A stretch of 64,000 nt of DNA from CAKZYD01 sp039814715. Its GTDB lineage: Bacteria > Pseudomonadota > Alphaproteobacteria > Sphingomonadales > CAKZYD01. Under the pieces are notes generated by a model. The model saw nothing but the letters and a program-made list of their open reading frames with translations, was not told the origin of the DNA and ran no database searches. Below are positions 1-7,988 of this stretch, one piece after another (positions within the stretch are counted from its first letter, which is position 1; the number at the start of each line of letters is the position of its first letter). The position numbers were made by a program, and so were the translations under genes. The DNA is taken from assembly GCA_039814715.1 (NCBI GenBank), contig JBCCAR010000007.1, positions 38,294 through 102,293 on the forward strand. Direction: 5' to 3'.

Positions 1-84
1 CATGATTTGTTTGATGTTTTGGAGGCCATCGCGTGGGCCAACTTCACTGATCAAAATGGCATTCTCAGCTGCAGCTTTGCTCAT
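1..84 (-). CDS. mvaB: Hydroxymethylglutaryl-CoA lyase, N-terminal fragment (cut by window edge)
   Basis: Only the first 28 codons lie inside the window. They read from an ATG at 84 toward position 1 and contain EVGPRDGLQN at residues 14-23, the hallmark N-terminal metal and substrate motif of HMG-CoA lyase and related HMGL-like aldolases. HMG-CoA lyase cleaves HMG-CoA to acetoacetate and acetyl-CoA at the end of leucine breakdown. The gene diverges from the CoA-transferase gene at 183 across about 100 bases that hold a palindrome and a promoter-like signal. Other HMGL-family enzymes share this motif, so the exact substrate is not certain. Confidence 0.72.
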   Translation of the reverse strand, partial: MSKAAAENAILISEVGPRDGLQNIKQIM

Positions 85-107
85 AGGGCGGGGTTCCAAC
101 GCTTTAG

Positions 108-139
108 AAGTTGTCCGGACAATTTGTGCGCCATATATA
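108..139 (+). promoter_or_regulatory. Promoter with overlapping palindromic operator
   Basis: A perfect 12-base palindrome, TTGTCCGGACAA, lies at 111-122, flanked by AA and TT that extend the dyad to 108-125 with one mismatch per arm. Its first half, TTGTCC, also serves as a -35-like hexamer, followed after 17 bases by TATATA at 134-139. The CoA-transferase start at 183 has a strong AGGAGAGG ribosome site at 167-174. The dyad lies between two divergent acyl-CoA genes, which suggests binding by a TetR- or MerR-type regulator, but no regulator gene is nearby in the window. Confidence 0.5.
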
Positions 140-182
140 AAGCGCATCAATCATAAAATCGAGTCTAGGAGAGGTTCCGCCC

Positions 183-1367
183 ATGTCTGACGCGCCCTGC
201 CCGCTTGCCGGGATCAAAGTCATTGAGTTTTCCCACATGGTGATGGGGCCTACAGTTGGGCTTATCCTGGCCGATCTCGGCGCTGACGTGATCAAAGTTG
301 AGCCCCCAAAGGGCGACAATACGCGCCGCCTCGTCGGCTCCGGCGCTGGTTACTTTCCTATGTATAACCGCAATAAGCGATCCGTTTGCCTGGATATCAA
401 ATCAGACGCAGGCATGGCTGCTGCGCGCAAACTCATTGATAGCGCGGATGTGTTCATTGAAAATTTCCGGCCCGGCGGCATGGAGAAGCTTGGCCTAGGC
501 TATGACGTTCTGTCTGCTAGCAACTCGGGCTTGATCTATTGTTCTGCCAAAGGCTTTCTCACGGGGCCTTATGACCACCGCACAGCGCTCGATGAAGTCA
601 CGCAGATGATGGGCGGATTGGCATACATGACCGGGCCTCCTGGCCAGCCGCTGCGCGCTGGCAGCTCGGTGATTGATATGATGGGCGGCATGTTTGGCGC
701 CATTGCGGTTCAAGCAGCGTTGGTGGAGCGCGCACGCACCGGCAAAGGCCAGCATGTGACAAGCTCCCTCTATGAAAGCACGGTCTTTTCCGTTGGCCAG
801 CATATGGCACAAATGGCCGTCACCGGCCAACCAGCCAAACCCATGCCAGCGCGCATTTCAGCCTGGGCAGTGTACGACAAGTTTGAAACCAAAGGCGGCG
901 AGTTGGTGTTCGTTGGCGTAGTGAGCGACACCCAATGGACCAAGTTTTGCAACGCATTCGGGCTTGAAGACTGGGCGAATGATGACGCGCTGGCCAAAAA
1001 CGCTGGCCGTGTTGCCAAGCGCGATGCCATCATTCCAAAGCTACAAGAGCTGTTTAAGCAAATGTCAAAGGATGACCTAACCGACAAGCTCGAAAAGACT
1101 GGCCTGCCGTTTGCGCCAATCGCAAAACCAGAAGACTTATTTGATGACGTTCATCTGAATGCGTCTGGCGGGCTTATGCGCGTTACGATGCCAAACAATG
1201 GTGAGAGCGCGAAATTGCCGAACTTGCCGATTGAAATGGGCGGCGAGCGCCTTCAACTGCGCAAAGACTTGACGAAACCTGGCGAAGACACGCGCGATGT
1301 TCTCGGCCAAATTGGCTATAGCGATGCGGAGATTGACGCCCTGTTAGAGGGTGGCGCTGCAGCCTAA
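183..1367 (+). CDS. CaiB/BaiF family III CoA-transferase
   Basis: A 394-residue protein with the family III CoA-transferase pattern: an N-terminal stretch containing GADVIKVEPPKGD (33-45), then NRNKRSVCLDIK, then a conserved Asp at about 165 in SSVIDMMGGM, which fits the aspartyl-CoA nucleophile of this family. These enzymes move CoA between carboxylic acids, or act as racemases (Amacr). The divergent HMG-CoA-lyase-like gene suggests a role in acyl-CoA or branched-chain catabolism, but the substrate cannot be read from sequence. The start is supported by AGGAGAGG nine bases upstream. Its 3' end overlaps the convergent dehydrogenase gene by 4 bases. Confidence 0.88.
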   Translation: MSDAPCPLAGIKVIEFSHMVMGPTVGLILADLGADVIKVEPPKGDNTRRLVGSGAGYFPMYNRNKRSVCLDIKSDAGMAAARKLIDSADVFIENFRPGGMEKLGLGYDVLSASNSGLIYCSAKGFLTGPYDHRTALDEVTQMMGGLAYMTGPPGQPLRAGSSVIDMMGGMFGAIAVQAALVERARTGKGQHVTSSLYESTVFSVGQHMAQMAVTGQPAKPMPARISAWAVYDKFETKGGELVFVGVVSDTQWTKFCNAFGLEDWANDDALAKNAGRVAKRDAIIPKLQELFKQMSKDDLTDKLEKTGLPFAPIAKPEDLFDDVHLNASGGLMRVTMPNNGESAKLPNLPIEMGGERLQLRKDLTKPGEDTRDVLGQIGYSDAEIDALLEGGAAA

Positions 1368-2347
1368 ATATCCAAAACCACGCGGTCTGGCGGGCTATGC
1401 CCATCCGCGAAGGTCTTAATATTTATAATGACCTTTTCGCCCATTTCCTGCCGGCTTTCGCGTGTGGCAGAGCCCAGATGCGGCAACGCCACCACGTTTT
1501 TCAGCTTCAACAGCTCGGGGTTCACTTCAGGCGCGTTTTCGTAAACATCCAGGCCTGCGCCAGCGATTTTATCATAGCGCAGCAGCCGAATAAGCGCGTT
1601 CTCATCCACAACTTCACCGCGCGCGGTATTGATGACATAGGCATGTGGCTGAAGCAGCGCTAAGCGGCGCGCCGACAGGAGATGGAAGGTGGCAGGTGTA
1701 TGCGGGCAATTGAGCGATACAATGTCCATCCGCATGAGCATTTGGTCAAGGCTATCCCAATAAGTCGCTTCCAATTCATCTTCCAGCGGTTCTGGAAGCG
1801 GACGGCGATTATGGTAATGGATCGAGAGGCCAAAAGCTTTGGCGCGGCGGGCGACGGCGGTCCCAATGCGGCCCATACCCACAATGCCCAAGCGTTTGCC
1901 GGTGATGCGCGTACCAAGCATGTGCGTAGGCGCCCAGCCAGTCCAATTGCCCTCTTTAAGCTCCTGTGCACCTTCGAAAATCCGCCGCGGCACCGCGAGC
2001 ATCAACGCCATGGTCATATCAGCGGTATCTTCTGTCAAAACACCAGGCGTATTGGTCACCGTGATGTTGCGTTGGCGCGCACTTGCCAGATCGATATGAT
2101 CGACGCCTGCACCAAAATTAGCGATCAAGCGCAGGTCTGGGTTGGCATGAGAGAGGATGCCGGCGTCGATATCATCCGTCACGGTGGGCACGAGGACATC
2201 AGCGGTCTTCATGGCGTCTATCAATTGCGGCCGGGTTAAAGGCGTATCATCGAGGTTAAGCTTCGCATCAAAGAGCTCCATCATGCGCGTTTCAATCGCA
2301 TCAGGAAGCCTGCGTGTCACGACGATAGAGAGTTTCTTTTTTGGCAT
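1364..2347 (-). CDS. D-isomer-specific 2-hydroxyacid dehydrogenase
   Basis: A 327-residue NAD(P)-dependent dehydrogenase of the glyoxylate/hydroxypyruvate reductase type. Visible features are the Rossmann glycine motif GIVGMGRIG, then NTARGEVVDE with the catalytic Arg, a DVYENAPEVNPEL segment with the Glu, and LPHLGSAT with the catalytic His. Length and domain order are normal for the family (split substrate-binding domain around a central NAD domain). It lies between the CoA-transferase and the SH3 protein upstream of irr; this dehydrogenase, SH3 and Irr neighbourhood is common in Hyphomicrobiales. The precise substrate (glyoxylate, hydroxypyruvate or other) is not resolved. Confidence 0.88.
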   Translation of the reverse strand: MPKKKLSIVVTRRLPDAIETRMMELFDAKLNLDDTPLTRPQLIDAMKTADVLVPTVTDDIDAGILSHANPDLRLIANFGAGVDHIDLASARQRNITVTNTPGVLTEDTADMTMALMLAVPRRIFEGAQELKEGNWTGWAPTHMLGTRITGKRLGIVGMGRIGTAVARRAKAFGLSIHYHNRRPLPEPLEDELEATYWDSLDQMLMRMDIVSLNCPHTPATFHLLSARRLALLQPHAYVINTARGEVVDENALIRLLRYDKIAGAGLDVYENAPEVNPELLKLKNVVALPHLGSATRESRQEMGEKVIINIKTFADGHSPPDRVVLDI

Positions 2348-2543
2348 CTGCGCGTTTACCAGACCAACATATGTTTCAACTAAACCAGTACCTTACAAGC
2401 CTTGGGATGACGACTTGTCTATGCACCTTAATCCATAGCTGTGTTATCAGTCCCACTGCAACTCAACAAGAACCATTGCAGCACGCCGCATCAGAACTTA
2501 CACATTGTGCAGCATTGTCATGAAGGAATGATTTGGCGAGACC

Positions 2544-3068
2544 ATGAAGCATGTAATTTCTGCCATTGCGGCACTCGTGTCTGTTAGTTTTCTTAGCGCC
2601 GCGCTCGCGGCGCCCGTAGGTTCTATTGGCAACGCACAAAGCTATGACCCGGTTGCTGAACAGGACGGCATGTTTATGTCAATCATCGCCGATGAAGCAA
2701 ACATGCGCGCAGCCCCGCGGAAAGATTCGCTCATACAATGGGTTTATGTGCGCGCGGGTTTGCCGGTGCTTGTTGTGGAGCAATATGACAACTGGCGTAA
2801 AGTTGTTGACCCTGAAGGGGTAAGCGGGTGGATGCGCGCTGATCTCTTGTCAGAGCGGCGCACGGCGTTTGTGATGGACCGTACGCGCACAATGTTTGAT
2901 CGCCCGCGCGCGGATGCCAATGAAGCCTATCAGATCGAGGCAGGAAATGTGGGCACGATCCGCATTTGCCAGGGTGCTTGGTGCCGGATCACTGTTGGAG
3001 CGGCGACAGGTTGGATTTTACGCACTCATTTATGGGGCACATTTGAAGGCGAAGACTTCGACCAATAG
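2544..3068 (+). CDS. Secreted SH3-like domain protein
   Basis: A 174-residue protein with a signal peptide (hydrophobic core at residues 4-20, cleavage near ALAAP). Two bacterial SH3-like units follow: the first at about residues 48-103, with the ADEANMRAAPRKDS entry typical of SH3b folds and a GWMRADLL exit, the second ending at GWILRTHLWG. Such proteins usually sit in the periplasm and bind peptidoglycan or protein partners. It is oriented toward the convergent irr gene, with a short dyad between them. No catalytic residue is visible and the biological role is unknown. Confidence 0.78.
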   Translation: MKHVISAIAALVSVSFLSAALAAPVGSIGNAQSYDPVAEQDGMFMSIIADEANMRAAPRKDSLIQWVYVRAGLPVLVVEQYDNWRKVVDPEGVSGWMRADLLSERRTAFVMDRTRTMFDRPRADANEAYQIEAGNVGTIRICQGAWCRITVGAATGWILRTHLWGTFEGEDFDQ

Positions 3069-3077
3069 TGTCGCAAG

Positions 3078-3105
3078 TGACGCGCCAATTAACGCGTCCG
3101 CGTCA
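3078..3105. terminator. Possible bidirectional terminator between SH3 gene and irr
   Basis: A 7-base stem, TGACGCG at 3078-3084 pairing with CGCGTCA at 3099-3105, spans a 14-base loop in the 49-base gap between two convergent genes. The flank GAATTATTCT is A/T-rich but lacks a clean T run, so this is only a weak terminator candidate. Confidence 0.35.
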
Positions 3106-3117
3106 GAATTATTCTAA

Positions 3118-3597
3118 CTAATTGTCGTTTACAGCTTTATCTGTGCGGCTTGGACCATCATGGGGCTCAAGACGGAACACCACTTCTGTCGATACAACGC
3201 GCATGCCGCTCGGGACAGAGTTTTTCACATCGACAGCGACGCTGGTTTCTGGGATGTCGACCAGCAGGCCTGTTCCTTTTTCAAAGAAATGATGGTGCGA
3301 CGCAGTGTTTGTATCAAAATACGTCCGGTTGGAGTCCACCACAACTTCTTGCAAAAGCCCAACATCCACAAATTGATGAAGGGTATTATAAACCGTAGCG
3401 AGGGAAACACGGATATCTGACTCAACGGCCTCCGCATGTAGCGCCTCAGCAGAGACATGGCGAGTTTCATCGGCATCAAACAGCAATTTGGCGAGGGCTA
3501 AACGTTGGCGCGTGGGTCTCAAGCCAACGGAACGAAGCTGGTTGACCACATTTGAGAATGGACGGTTAAAATTCGTGCGTGAAACAATTGTATCCAT
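3118..3597 (-). CDS. irr: Iron response regulator Irr (Fur superfamily)
   Basis: A 159-residue Fur-family repressor. An N-terminal winged helix (LRSVGLRPTRQRLALAKLLF and VSLATVYNTLHQFV) precedes a dimerisation domain with FDTNTASHHHFF, whose His triplet matches the heme- and metal-linked HHH region of Irr proteins. Irr governs heme synthesis and iron genes in Hyphomicrobiales and Rhodobacterales. There is no N-terminal GCPWHD-like heme motif, as in many non-Bradyrhizobium Irr proteins. The start at 3597 is preferred over the upstream ATG at 3639 because of AGAAAGG nine bases ahead and agreement with the family length. Confidence 0.85.
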   Translation of the reverse strand: MDTIVSRTNFNRPFSNVVNQLRSVGLRPTRQRLALAKLLFDADETRHVSAEALHAEAVESDIRVSLATVYNTLHQFVDVGLLQEVVVDSNRTYFDTNTASHHHFFEKGTGLLVDIPETSVAVDVKNSVPSGMRVVSTEVVFRLEPHDGPSRTDKAVNDN

Positions 3598-3664
3598 GAT
3601 GGCTAGCCTTTCTAAGGGGCACCGCCCCCGTCCCTGCACTTATTGCAAAAGAACTATTACAGAA

Positions 3665-3685
3665 AGACTATATGAGATCTAGTCT
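3665..3685. promoter_or_regulatory. Inverted repeat upstream of irr
   Basis: AGACTA at 3665-3670 and TAGTCT at 3680-3685 form a perfect 6-base inverted repeat with a 9-base spacer, in an A/T-rich stretch 68 to 88 bases upstream of the irr start. It could be an autoregulatory or foreign operator. The match to known Irr or Fur boxes is not obvious, so the identity is open. Confidence 0.3.
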
Positions 3686-3741
3686 TATTGTCATATGACT
3701 GACACAGAACAACAAAAACAGATACAAATAACTCTAAATAA

Positions 3742-5139
3742 TCAGTCTCCGGTCATGATCCGGTCGACTAATTGCTTCACTGACGGTACGAATCCATTTG
3801 AATAGAAGGGATCTTTGGCGAAATTATACGCACCGTGACCGGCAAACATGAGATTGTTTTCTACATCGCCGCCATGAGCAATGTCTTGCAGCGTCTTTTG
3901 AATACAGAAGCTTCGCGGGTCCGCTTTGCGGCCTGTAGAGTTCTTTTCGTTGTCGGCCCAGTTTGAAAACTGGCACTGGCTTAAGCAACCCATGCAATCG
4001 ACTTGATCCTTGCGAATTTCATCGCGTTTGTCTGGATCAACAAAGATCAACGTTTGATCGGGCGTCTTCAGCGCTTCCGTAAAGCCGACGGACATCCACT
4101 CAAGCGCGCGAACTTTGTCGGGCTGCGTGACAAACACTTTCTTGCCGCGGGGGCCAAATTGCAGCACCGTATCATGTTCGCCAACCGCTTCGGGTGTGAA
4201 CGCAATCTGGCGCTCAGAGCGCTCTTTGAGTTCATCCAAATATGGGTTGCTGACGGCGGATGAATAAAATCCGGTGGGCGAAAATTTGTGCAAGAACACA
4301 TCGCCTTTCACCAGGCGCATGAGTTTGTCTTTCCAGTCTTGTGAGATTTCACTTTCTTTTGTCAGCAACGGTCGGGTACCGAACTGAAATGAGATTGGCC
4401 CTATTTCTGGATTATCAATCCAGTCTTTAAAGTCTCGCAGATACCAAACGCCGCCCGCCATGACGATTGGAGTATCTTGAAGGCCCGCTTCATTCATGAC
4501 CTTGCGCAGCTCGCGGACCCGCGGATATGGGTCTTGCGGCTTGTTCGGGTCTTCCGAATTTGAGAGCCCATTGTGACCGCCTGCGCGCCAGGGGTCCTCA
4601 TAAACAACGGCACCTAAAAAATCGGAGGCCTTGTGATACGCTCGCTTCCACAGCGCGCGAAATGCCCTGCCGGAGGAAACGATGGGATAGTAGTAAACGC
4701 CGTATTGCGAAGCAATCTGGGCCAAGCGGTAGGGCATGCCTGCGCCGCAGGTGACGCCGTTAACCAGGCCTTTGGTTTTCTCCAGCACACCATGAAGCAC
4801 GCGTTCAGCGCCGCCCATCTCCCACAGCACATTGATGTGCAAGGCGCCCTTGCCTGATGCGATATCAAAGGCTTTTTTCACCTGCGCAATACCGCCATCA
4901 ATGGCATACTTCACTAACTCTTCATGGCGTTCACGGCGCGTGCGGCCATGGTAGAGCTGCGGGATGATGCTGCCGTCGCTCGCATAGCCGTCTGCGTTGA
5001 CAGCCGAAACGGTGCCGACGCCGCCAGCGGCAGCCCAAGCGCCAGATGATGCGCCAGTTGAGATTACAACGCCTTTGCCGCCTTCGATAATGGGCAACAC
5101 TTCGCGACCTGACATACGCACAGGATTGAGCAAACTCAT
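3742..5139 (-). CDS. Nitronate monooxygenase-like flavoenzyme with C-terminal Cys cluster
   Basis: A 465-residue protein resembling the nitronate monooxygenase / 2-nitropropane dioxygenase TIM barrel: an N-terminal GGKGVVISTGASSGAWAAAG loop, GVTCGAGMPYRLA, a GGHNGLSNSEDPNK stretch containing the conserved His, and IVMAGGVWYL with the phosphate-binding Gly-Gly, as expected for FMN. It is longer than the usual 320-370 residues. The extra C-terminal part holds Cys382, Cys385, Cys389 and Cys412 (CMGCLSQC and later SFC), a spacing that could bind zinc or an Fe-S cluster. The substrate is unknown. It lies between irr and pnp in the same direction as both. Confidence 0.8.
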   Translation of the reverse strand: MSLLNPVRMSGREVLPIIEGGKGVVISTGASSGAWAAAGGVGTVSAVNADGYASDGSIIPQLYHGRTRRERHEELVKYAIDGGIAQVKKAFDIASGKGALHINVLWEMGGAERVLHGVLEKTKGLVNGVTCGAGMPYRLAQIASQYGVYYYPIVSSGRAFRALWKRAYHKASDFLGAVVYEDPWRAGGHNGLSNSEDPNKPQDPYPRVRELRKVMNEAGLQDTPIVMAGGVWYLRDFKDWIDNPEIGPISFQFGTRPLLTKESEISQDWKDKLMRLVKGDVFLHKFSPTGFYSSAVSNPYLDELKERSERQIAFTPEAVGEHDTVLQFGPRGKKVFVTQPDKVRALEWMSVGFTEALKTPDQTLIFVDPDKRDEIRKDQVDCMGCLSQCQFSNWADNEKNSTGRKADPRSFCIQKTLQDIAHGGDVENNLMFAGHGAYNFAKDPFYSNGFVPSVKQLVDRIMTGD

Positions 5140-5256
5140 AAATCGGTCTCTAATTCATTCTTAAAACGTAGGGTGACTGCCATCAGCCCCCCCTTCAAGA
5201 CAGTATCATTAGACCCACTGACTAAACAATTTATTTGCAGCCTTCTAACGATATGT

Positions 5257-5285
5257 CGCAGGGCGAAAAAGCTATCCGCCCTGCG
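5257..5285 (-). terminator. Hairpin just downstream of pnp
   Basis: A 9-base perfect stem (CGCAGGGCG at 5257-5265, CGCCCTGCG at 5277-5285) with an 11-base loop begins 15 bases past the pnp stop. It lacks a following T run on the minus strand, so it may protect the 3' end or end transcription weakly rather than act as a classical terminator. Confidence 0.45.
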
Positions 5286-5299
5286 GTCGTTTCGCGAGG

Positions 5300-7486
5300 T
5301 TAATCGCGCCGGCGCCTGCGGCGACGTGGACGGTCTCCACCGTCGTCGTCATCGTCATCCCCGTCGCGCGGCTCACGCGGCGGCAACTCGATCGCTTCGC
5401 CGGTTTCTTGATCAACTACTTTCATGCTGAGCCGCACTTTGCCGCGATCATCAACCTGCAGCACTTTAACCTTCACCGTTTGGCCTTCTTCAAGCACATC
5501 GGCCACTTTCTCAATGCGCTCTGGCGCAATTTCAGAAATGTGGACCAAGCCATCGCGGGTGCCCAGGAAGTTCACGAAAGCACCGAAGTCAACAATGTTG
5601 ACGACTTTACCATCGTACACCCGGCCAACTTCTGGCTCAGCAACAATGCCTTGGATCCAATCAACCGCCTTCTTGATCGCTTCAGGATCAGAGGACGCAA
5701 CTTTGACTGTGCCATCGTCTTCAATATTGACCTTAGCGCCGGTAACTTCAACAATCTCGCGGATCACTTTGCCGCCGGTGCCGATCACTTCGCGGATCTT
5801 CTCTTTGTTGATCTGGAAGCTCTCAATGCGCGGCGCGTTACCAGAAAGTTCCTCACGCCCAGAGCTCAGCGCTTTAGCCATTTCGCCAAGGATGTGCATG
5901 CGCCCACCCTTTGCTTGCTCAAGCGCTTGGGTCATGATCTCTTCGGTAATGCCGGTGATCTTAATGTCCATCTGAAGGGAGGTGATGCCCTCCTCCGTGC
6001 CAGCGACTTTAAAGTCCATATCACCAAGATGATCTTCATCACCGAGAATATCGGACAGGACGGCATAGTCTTCGCCTTCCTTGATGAGACCCATGGCAAT
6101 GCCAGAAACAGGCCGCGTTAGAGGAACGCCGGCGTCCATCATGGACAAAGAACCACCGCACACAGTCGCCATGGAGGACGATCCATTGGATTCAGTGATC
6201 TCAGAGACCAAGCGAATGGTGTAAGGGAACTCTTCCTTAGCAGGTAATACCGCTTTGAGCGCGCGCCAAGCAAGCTTGCCATGGCCAACTTCACGGCGGC
6301 CAGTAAAGCCAACACGGCCGGTCTCACCCACGGAATATGGCGGGAAGTTATAGTGCAGCATGAAATTCTCGTAATAGCTGCCTTCCAGCGCATCGATCAG
6401 CTGCTCATCATCGCCAGTACCGAGCGTACAAACAGACAAAGACTGTGTTTCCCCGCGGGTAAACAGCGCAGAGCCATGCGTACGTGGCAGCACAGCCACT
6501 TCAGATAGGATGGGACGCACTGTCGAGAGGTCGCGGCCATCAATGCGTTTGCTGGTCTCTAAGATAGAGCCGCGCACAATATCTTTCTCAACTGATTTCA
6601 GCAAATCACCAACCAGCGTTTCCGTAACGTCTTCGCCGTCTACCAGTGCTTCTTTCACCTTGGCTTTGATATCGGCAATCTGGCCAGAGCGGGTCTGCTT
6701 GACCGTCTCACCGTATGCCGCGCGCAGATCAGCTTCTGCCAGCTCCTTGATTTTCGCTTTCAAATCGCTGTGATCGGCAGGGGCCTCAAGCTCCCAGGGC
6801 GCTTTCGCGCACTCTTCTGCCAGGTCTAAAATGAGATCAATGACCGGCTGCATTTCATTGTGGCCAAACATCACTGCGCCGAGCATAACATCTTCAGGCA
6901 GCTCAGCGGCCTGCGATTCCACCATCAGCACAGCTTCGTTGGTGCCAGCAACCATGAGCTCAAGATCGGACTCTTTGATTTGCTCCATGGTCGGGTTGAG
7001 CACGTAACCGCCATCAAGATAGCCAACCTTCGCGCCGCCAATAGGGCCAAGGAAGGGAACGCCGGAAATCGTAAGCGCGGCAGAGGCGCCGATCATGGCG
7101 ACAACGTCGGAATCGTTTTCGAGGTCATGGCTCACAACCGTGCAGATCACCTGCACTTCATTGCGGAAACCTTCTGGAAAGAGCGGACGGATGGGCCGAT
7201 CAATCAACCGGCAAATCAGCGTTTCTTTTTCAGACGGGCGCCCTTCGCGCTTGAAGAAACCGCCTGGGATTTTACCAGCGGAATAGGTCTTTTCTTGATA
7301 ATTGACCGTCAGCGGGAAGAAATCTTGCCCTGGCTTGACAGATTTTGCAGCGACGACGGTGCACAGCACAGCCGTTTCGCCCATGGTCACCAGTACGGCG
7401 CCGTCGGCTTGGCGCGCGATGCGGCCACTTTCAAGGGTCAGCTTGCGGCCGCCCCACGTCATTTCTTTGACTACTTTATTGAACAT
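5300..7486 (-). CDS. pnp: Polyribonucleotide nucleotidyltransferase (PNPase)
   Basis: A 728-residue PNPase, a trimeric phosphorolytic 3'-5' exoribonuclease and degradosome component. Domain order is normal: RNase PH 1 (GQDFFPLTVNYQEKTYSAG, then SEKETLICRLIDRPIRPLFP), an all-helical linker, RNase PH 2 (RTHGSALFTRGETQ, SNGSSSMATVCGGSLSMMDAG, and DFKVAGTEEGITSLQMDIK with the metal-site Asp), KH (IREVIGTGGKVIREI) and S1 (VDFGAFVNFLGTRDGLVHIS). The C-terminus ends in six Asp and then a run of Arg. The gene is normally next to rpsO; here about 8 kb of accessory genes lie between them. Confidence 0.98.
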   Translation of the reverse strand: MFNKVVKEMTWGGRKLTLESGRIARQADGAVLVTMGETAVLCTVVAAKSVKPGQDFFPLTVNYQEKTYSAGKIPGGFFKREGRPSEKETLICRLIDRPIRPLFPEGFRNEVQVICTVVSHDLENDSDVVAMIGASAALTISGVPFLGPIGGAKVGYLDGGYVLNPTMEQIKESDLELMVAGTNEAVLMVESQAAELPEDVMLGAVMFGHNEMQPVIDLILDLAEECAKAPWELEAPADHSDLKAKIKELAEADLRAAYGETVKQTRSGQIADIKAKVKEALVDGEDVTETLVGDLLKSVEKDIVRGSILETSKRIDGRDLSTVRPILSEVAVLPRTHGSALFTRGETQSLSVCTLGTGDDEQLIDALEGSYYENFMLHYNFPPYSVGETGRVGFTGRREVGHGKLAWRALKAVLPAKEEFPYTIRLVSEITESNGSSSMATVCGGSLSMMDAGVPLTRPVSGIAMGLIKEGEDYAVLSDILGDEDHLGDMDFKVAGTEEGITSLQMDIKITGITEEIMTQALEQAKGGRMHILGEMAKALSSGREELSGNAPRIESFQINKEKIREVIGTGGKVIREIVEVTGAKVNIEDDGTVKVASSDPEAIKKAVDWIQGIVAEPEVGRVYDGKVVNIVDFGAFVNFLGTRDGLVHISEIAPERIEKVADVLEEGQTVKVKVLQVDDRGKVRLSMKVVDQETGEAIELPPREPRDGDDDDDDGGDRPRRRRRRRD

Positions 7487-7988
7487 TGACTGTATTTTGT
7501 CCTGTCGGAACGTTCGGTCTATTTTTTAAAAAAAGAGAGTGAGGCCAAATGCCAGTAAACGGCCCTTGGCCGCTATCGATACCGGGTTGTCAGAGGTCTC
7601 ACGCCTACATCGGGGCTACATAATAAAAGCCGCCGCCTAGCAGGCGGATAAGGTGGGACCGAACGATCCCTGTGTCATTTCAGCGTCCCCCATGGACGCC
7701 TTTCCTTCTAAATGTCCACCTAATCTGGGGGCTCTTTAACCTAAAGCTGCAGCAATTGCAATCGCTGCGAATCGCTCCAAAACCAACCTTTTCAAGCCGC
7801 GCCTTCCAAGACTTTACAATGGCCATGTTAGAGGCCGCGCTGCCTTTTTCCTTAACTTGTCTCGGCCAGGCTTAGGTGTTTCGCCCCCCGTTAGATGCCC
7901 AACACCATGGGCGCATGCGCACTCGCCTGGTGCCGTCCAATTGTGTTTGATTGCATCATCTGCTACCGAAGCAAGGGGGGATGGGCCA
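7487..7988. other. Intergenic stretch between pnp and the accessory genes
   Basis: About 500 bases without a convincing gene, lying between the divergent pnp and the secreted-protein gene at 7989. It should hold the pnp leader and promoter (minus) and the promoter of the accessory genes (plus). Visible structure: a T-run hairpin at 7622-7647, the short dyad GGCCCTTGGCC at 7561-7571, and ATCGAT at 7576-7581. Short open frames here have no recognisable product. Confidence 0.6.
7622..7647 (-). terminator. Rho-independent terminator, minus strand, in pnp leader region
   Basis: On the minus strand CCGCCT, loop GCT and AGGCGG (7647-7633) form a tight stem, followed by CGGCTTTTATT. This is a good intrinsic terminator shape about 140 bases upstream of the pnp start. 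No minus-strand gene lies immediately upstream of it, because the neighbouring accessory genes read the other way. It may be the old rpsO-pnp terminator left behind when the accessory block was inserted. Confidence 0.5.

Noticed and set aside
5408..6121. Open frame opposite pnp
   Set aside because: Lies fully inside pnp on the other strand and has no recognisable domain.
7672..7875. Small plus-strand open frame upstream of the secreted pair
   Set aside because: No ribosome site, no recognisable motif; in the middle of a structured leader region.
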